Shown here in pieces: positions 5,274-5,450 of a DNA stretch of 5,450 nucleotides. The position numbers and the translations under genes were made by a program. The stretch lies in assembly GCA_031270615.1 (NCBI GenBank), contig JAISXE010000293.1, forward strand, positions 1-5,450. The letters are read 5' to 3'. Position 1 is the stretch's first letter. Each line of letters begins with the position of its first letter. Under the pieces are notes generated by a model. It ran no database searches and was not told the DNA's origin. It worked only from the letters and a program-made list of their open reading frames with translations. The DNA is from Spirochaetia bacterium (lineage in GTDB: Bacteria > Spirochaetota > Spirochaetia > DTKZ01).

Positions 5274-5450
5274 CCCTGGCGCATGGGCGGCAGACCGTTT
5301 TGCTTTACCAACACGGGGCTTCGCCCACGGCCTGCTTGTACGGCCTTTTAAGAAAATTGCGACCAGCCCCTGGCGCATGGGCGGCAGACCGTTTTGCTTT
5401 ACCAACACGGGGCTTCGCCCACGACCTGCTTGTACGGCCTTTTAAGAAAA
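5274..5450 (-). repeat. Tandem duplication, 83-bp units with 94-bp period
   Basis: The 83 bases at 5274-5356 recur at 5368-5450 with one difference (G at 5330, A at 5424). The units are separated by 11 bases (5357-5367), which belong to the GGGGCTGGTCGC block also seen at 5232-5243. The second unit ends exactly at the window edge, so more copies may follow. The near-identity points to recent duplication or gene conversion. Confidence 0.9.

Larger units (their letters stand above)
5127..5450 (-). repeat. Modular hairpin-bearing intergenic repeat, right array
   Basis: Reading the minus strand from the right edge, the blocks are: GGGCGAAGCCCCGTGTTGG (5326-5308), CTGCCGCCC (5293-5285), TGCGCCAGGGATTG (5283-5270), GCGGAAAGCCC (5268-5258), then GGGGCTGGTCGC (5243-5232), a 10-bp hairpin, GCGGAAAGCCCG (5172-5161), a 9-bp hairpin, and GGCGCCCAAATTC (5138-5126). 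Order and sequence of the blocks match the left copy at 390-544. A second set starts again at 5450. The array fills the right end of the window and continues beyond it. A 103-codon minus-strand frame crosses it, but its sequence follows the repeat blocks and it is not called as a gene. Confidence 0.75.

Noticed and set aside
5097..5408. 103-codon minus-strand frame in the right-hand repeats
   Set aside because: It is a translation of the modular repeat blocks and hairpins and starts inside the tandem duplication. No ribosome site or recognisable domain; palindromes and tandem copies explain it.
390..5450. Composite transposon formed by inverted repeats around the two genes
   Set aside because: The order of repeat families differs on the two sides, there is no transposase, no sharp terminal inverted repeat and no visible target duplication.
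5274..5450. CRISPR array
   Set aside because: Only two 83-bp units with an 11-bp linker that is itself part of the repeat family; no spacers of the right size and no cas gene.

Overview
The window is a GC-rich bacterial chromosome segment with all recognisable genes on the minus strand. From left to right it holds: the first codons of a gene leaving the left edge, with its promoter; an isolated tRNA-Phe(GAA) unit with a near-consensus sigma-70 promoter and an abutting hairpin terminator; a dispersed modular repeat; a large membrane-anchored HEAT-repeat protein; a 184-bp spacer; a GAF-PAS class III adenylate cyclase; and about 465 bp of gene-free, repeat-packed DNA reaching the right edge. The tRNA lacks an encoded CCA. 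Class III cyclases with N-terminal GAF/PAS modules, large HEAT proteins, and hairpin-rich intergenic repeats beside simple AATTAGGA-type repeats would suit a GC-rich spirochaete of the Treponema group. That assignment is an inference from gene style, and no taxonomic marker in the window settles it.

The cyclase (545 aa from the preferred ATG) is transcribed first, followed by the HEAT protein (871 aa). The cyclase has every residue needed for catalysis: two metal-binding Asp, an adenine-selecting Lys, and the Asn and Arg of the active site. Its second base-recognition residue is Ser, as expected for class IIIb. GAF and PAS domains would sense a small molecule or redox/light state and set cAMP output. 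The HEAT protein has one N-terminal membrane helix followed by basic residues, so its long helical solenoid should face the cytoplasm as a protein-docking scaffold. A functional link between the two is inferred from their order and from an 18-21 nt sequence shared upstream of both start codons.

The least ordinary content is the intergenic DNA. A modular repeat occurs between the HEAT gene and the tRNA promoter (plus orientation), and again to the right of the cyclase (minus orientation, with a 94-bp-period tandem duplication). Its conserved blocks are the same in both places, but the segments between them differ in sequence and still fold as hairpins. Simple repeats (AATTAGGA-type and ACACGGAGGGG-type) lie beside it.
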